Assembly: GCA_011065005.1 (NCBI GenBank)
Contig: JAAKFP010000010.1
Span: 1 to 16,940 of the forward strand
Source of the DNA: Chlamydiota bacterium
GTDB lineage: Bacteria > Chlamydiota > Chlamydiia > Chlamydiales > Waddliaceae
Reading direction: 5' to 3'
DNA: 16,940 bases
Below, piece after piece: positions 14,788 to 16,940 of this stretch. Every line of letters begins with the position of its first letter. Position 1 is the first letter of the stretch. The position numbers and the translations under genes are program-made. The notes under the pieces are model-generated. The model saw only the letters and a list, made by a program, of their open reading frames with translations, was not told where the DNA came from and did no database searches.

Positions 14788-16940
14788 ATGGATCACTGTT
14801 ACACGTTAAGGGATAGAGATCTCACATATATAATCACCTCTAATGAAGAAATTGAAACAAATGCAAAGCGAATTTCTCATTCGCTCATCAACTTCTTTCA
14901 CGAGAATATACAATACTACGCAAATGTAAAAATTGAGAACATTTTAGACAAACACGTCGTGGTGAAAGTTAAAAGAAGGAACGATCAAGAGTGGGAACAA
15001 CAAAGCATCGACCTAACGAAAAATGGAGAATTCCCACACTTCCTAAAAAAAATCACCATCGCCAAGCCAAAGTTCCCCGAAAAAAAGAACCTTTGGAAAC
15101 TATGGTCGGAAACTGTTAGGGAATCCATCCCTGCACTGATACTGCTAAATTTCGTCTGGGTACTGTTCATCTGCCCTTTTATAGCCCTCTACAGGCTTAC
15201 CCGCGAAGAGCGACGGGTCGCGTTGGAGGGAATCAAACTCTTCAGCAACCAAAGCAACATCGACAATCCCGAACAGTTCCTCAATCTGCTCGAAAACTGG
15301 AACCAAAAAGTCAATGACAGCTCCTTAAAAGAGAACATGCCACAAATCCTGGAGCTTTTCGACCAATGCGCCAAGACGGGAAGAGGCCTCCTCGATGACA
15401 AGACAGCCCGTCTTACTTGCGAAAAATTCGGAAAAGATCTCCATGACGCATTCATGGGAAAAATGGGCGAAGAAAAGCTCACTCCTCTTGCGACGGTCCC
15501 GCTGGGTTTCTATGATGAAAAGAAAAAATACCATGCCGTTGCCGCAACATTTTTCTGCCGCGACAAAAAACTGCATTTGCAATTCCTGCATACCTCTTCT
15601 CCCCCTCCGGAAGGATGGGGTGATGAATATTGTATAGAAAAAACATCGAGCAAAGATCTGGAAAACCTTATATATGGCCTCTCCCTGCCAATGAGAGGAA
15701 ATGGTAAAGGTAAAGAATTCCACCTTTCATCTCGTGAAAAAATCCGCCTGGGGAGGATGGCTTTTTACCAGTTATCTAACAATAACAACCCACCCTTGGA
15801 TGTCCAATCCAAGGCACCCGCCGCGATAAAAAGCGACATTTCCCCCACTGAGTGGATAAAAACCGCGCTAAAAGCTGTCGGAAGCCAAACGGTCACCCAT
15901 GAGATTCCCCCTGAATTCCCCAAGACCGATCCATACAATTTCTTCACCTTCCTATTTCAAAACCAAGGAATCCTGCAAGGCAAGAGATCGGGCCAGGAAA
16001 TCCGCTCCCAATTCGAGTTTCTCCTCGAACAAGCTGCCCATGGCACCGAATTCATGCTTCGGGCTATGCCTCACCTCAATAGGAAGCAGAAACTCGCCTA
16101 TCTCAATCAACTGAGAAATCAGATATTCGAACTAGAAACCTACGCCTATGAACGACGGATCGACACAAGCTCCCTCGGCGAAACTCTCAACCAATTCACC
16201 CTAAAAATCGAAGAGATCAAAGAAAAACTGGAACTGGAAACACAACAGGCATTTAACGAGCGAGAGAAAGACATTGCTAGAACCCTAAATACCCACGAAA
16301 CACAATTCAACATCCCCTTCCCCCTCCCTGAGAGCCAAAAGAAAGAGGTCGAACCTGCCCTTTCGAGATTGAAAATTATCGAAAAATATCAGCCAATGCT
16401 CACCTTGTTGACAAAGGGTATCAACGGAAACGATCCCGAAGCTACCCATGAATCATTGAAAAATTTCGGCGAAACCGTCAACGATCTCGTCACGAAAAAG
16501 GAATACATGGAAGCTCAGGTCGTGCTGCAAGCCGTTTTCTCTGCTCTTCCAGTTCCTGAACCAAAAAGTTCAAGACAAAAAAATATCTGGGACTCTTTCA
16601 TAAAGAACAAAACACATCCTGCCCAAGATTTAACGCAAACATTGACAAACCTTGCCAAATACCACTGGGAAGGGTTCCTGCGGATGGGAAGGCGCCACCT
16701 CTGGCCGCACGAAATAACCTACCTTCTAACAGCGTATGCTATCACCGCAAAAATGGCGAACGGAAATCAAAACCACATCCCGCCCGTCAACCCCGCTCCC
16801 CTTTATGGATGGATTCATCTGCATCCTCATAATCGGAACAGCAGCGATCCTGCAAACGATCTCAAACTATTAAAACTGCGGGAATTCTTCTCTGCTGAAG
16901 AAAAAAATAACCGGAAAGGAAGCAGAGACTATTCCCTGAG
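14788..16940 (+). CDS. large unrecognised protein with one membrane segment, 3' end outside window
   Basis: From ATG 14788 the frame stays open to the window edge: 717 codons without a stop. AAGG lies seven bases before the ATG, a modest ribosome site. The visible protein has an N-terminal ~100 residues with charged segments. A single hydrophobic stretch, SIPALILLNFVWVLFICPF (113-131, continuing to ~136), is bounded by lysine/arginine-rich flanks. A long soluble part follows, with helical/coiled-coil sequence around residues 465-500 (FTLKIEEIKEKLELETQQAF). No catalytic motif or named domain is recognised. Codons end strongly in C (TTC, ATC, CTC, AAC), unlike the T/A-ending usage of the BTB, PARG and TPR genes. 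This suggests a different origin or age in the genome. A membrane-anchored structural or effector protein is possible, but I assign no function. Confidence 0.85.
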   Translation, partial: MDHCYTLRDRDLTYIITSNEEIETNAKRISHSLINFFHENIQYYANVKIENILDKHVVVKVKRRNDQEWEQQSIDLTKNGEFPHFLKKITIAKPKFPEKKNLWKLWSETVRESIPALILLNFVWVLFICPFIALYRLTREERRVALEGIKLFSNQSNIDNPEQFLNLLENWNQKVNDSSLKENMPQILELFDQCAKTGRGLLDDKTARLTCEKFGKDLHDAFMGKMGEEKLTPLATVPLGFYDEKKKYHAVAATFFCRDKKLHLQFLHTSSPPPEGWGDEYCIEKTSSKDLENLIYGLSLPMRGNGKGKEFHLSSREKIRLGRMAFYQLSNNNNPPLDVQSKAPAAIKSDISPTEWIKTALKAVGSQTVTHEIPPEFPKTDPYNFFTFLFQNQGILQGKRSGQEIRSQFEFLLEQAAHGTEFMLRAMPHLNRKQKLAYLNQLRNQIFELETYAYERRIDTSSLGETLNQFTLKIEEIKEKLELETQQAFNEREKDIARTLNTHETQFNIPFPLPESQKKEVEPALSRLKIIEKYQPMLTLLTKGINGNDPEATHESLKNFGETVNDLVTKKEYMEAQVVLQAVFSALPVPEPKSSRQKNIWDSFIKNKTHPAQDLTQTLTNLAKYHWEGFLRMGRRHLWPHEITYLLTAYAITAKMANGNQNHIPPVNPAPLYGWIHLHPHNRNSSDPANDLKLLKLREFFSAEEKNNRKGSRDYSL

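Overview
The window reads as chromosomal DNA of a chlamydia-like bacterium living inside amoebae or other eukaryotic hosts (order Parachlamydiales is my best guess; species not determined). Three things point there. First, there are eukaryotic-type modules: a BTB domain with leucine-rich repeats, TPR repeats, and a C-terminal domain that I know from chlamydial TPR/WD40 proteins. Second, there is a groES-groEL pair and generally AT-rich DNA. Third, many short palindromic elements and gene remnants lie between the genes, as expected of a host-restricted genome. The placement is inference from protein families; no rRNA is present.

Layout. 1-2448: the 3' part of a TPR/coiled-coil protein. 2449-3769: a repeat-rich decay zone with three inverted-repeat elements and the last ~90 codons of a trkH potassium-transporter gene. 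3770-5083: an AAA_14/DUF4143-type ATPase. 5084-5838: no gene, but a 12-bp tandem array, a terminator-like hairpin, a 52-bp direct repeat, a 170-bp fold-back element and REP-like GAAAGGGG hairpins. 5839-8140 (minus strand): the chaperonin operon groES-groEL followed by a small FmdB-type zinc ribbon gene, driven by a clear sigma-70-like promoter at 8184-8213. 8218-8687: an old minus-strand reading frame split by a 163-bp, almost perfectly palindromic element.

8688-14047 is the most interesting block. A minus-strand gene encodes a protein with an H-Y-E pattern of an ADP-ribosyltransferase fold. Facing away from it, across a 229-bp spacer with outward promoters, is a microbial poly(ADP-ribose) glycohydrolase-type gene (PGGG...QEE motif). 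This is followed 10 bp later by a BTB/leucine-rich-repeat gene. One locus could therefore hold a candidate writer and eraser of ADP-ribose plus a candidate Cullin-3 adaptor, which suggests host-directed effectors. The ADP-ribosyltransferase call is inference; the glycohydrolase and BTB calls are stronger.

14048-14787 has no gene I can name: a GC-richer tract with an uninterpreted 160-codon minus-strand frame and a CGCGAAGG-type hairpin. From 14788 a long plus-strand gene runs off the right edge (717 codons visible). It has one membrane segment, C-ending codon usage unlike its neighbours, and no recognised family.
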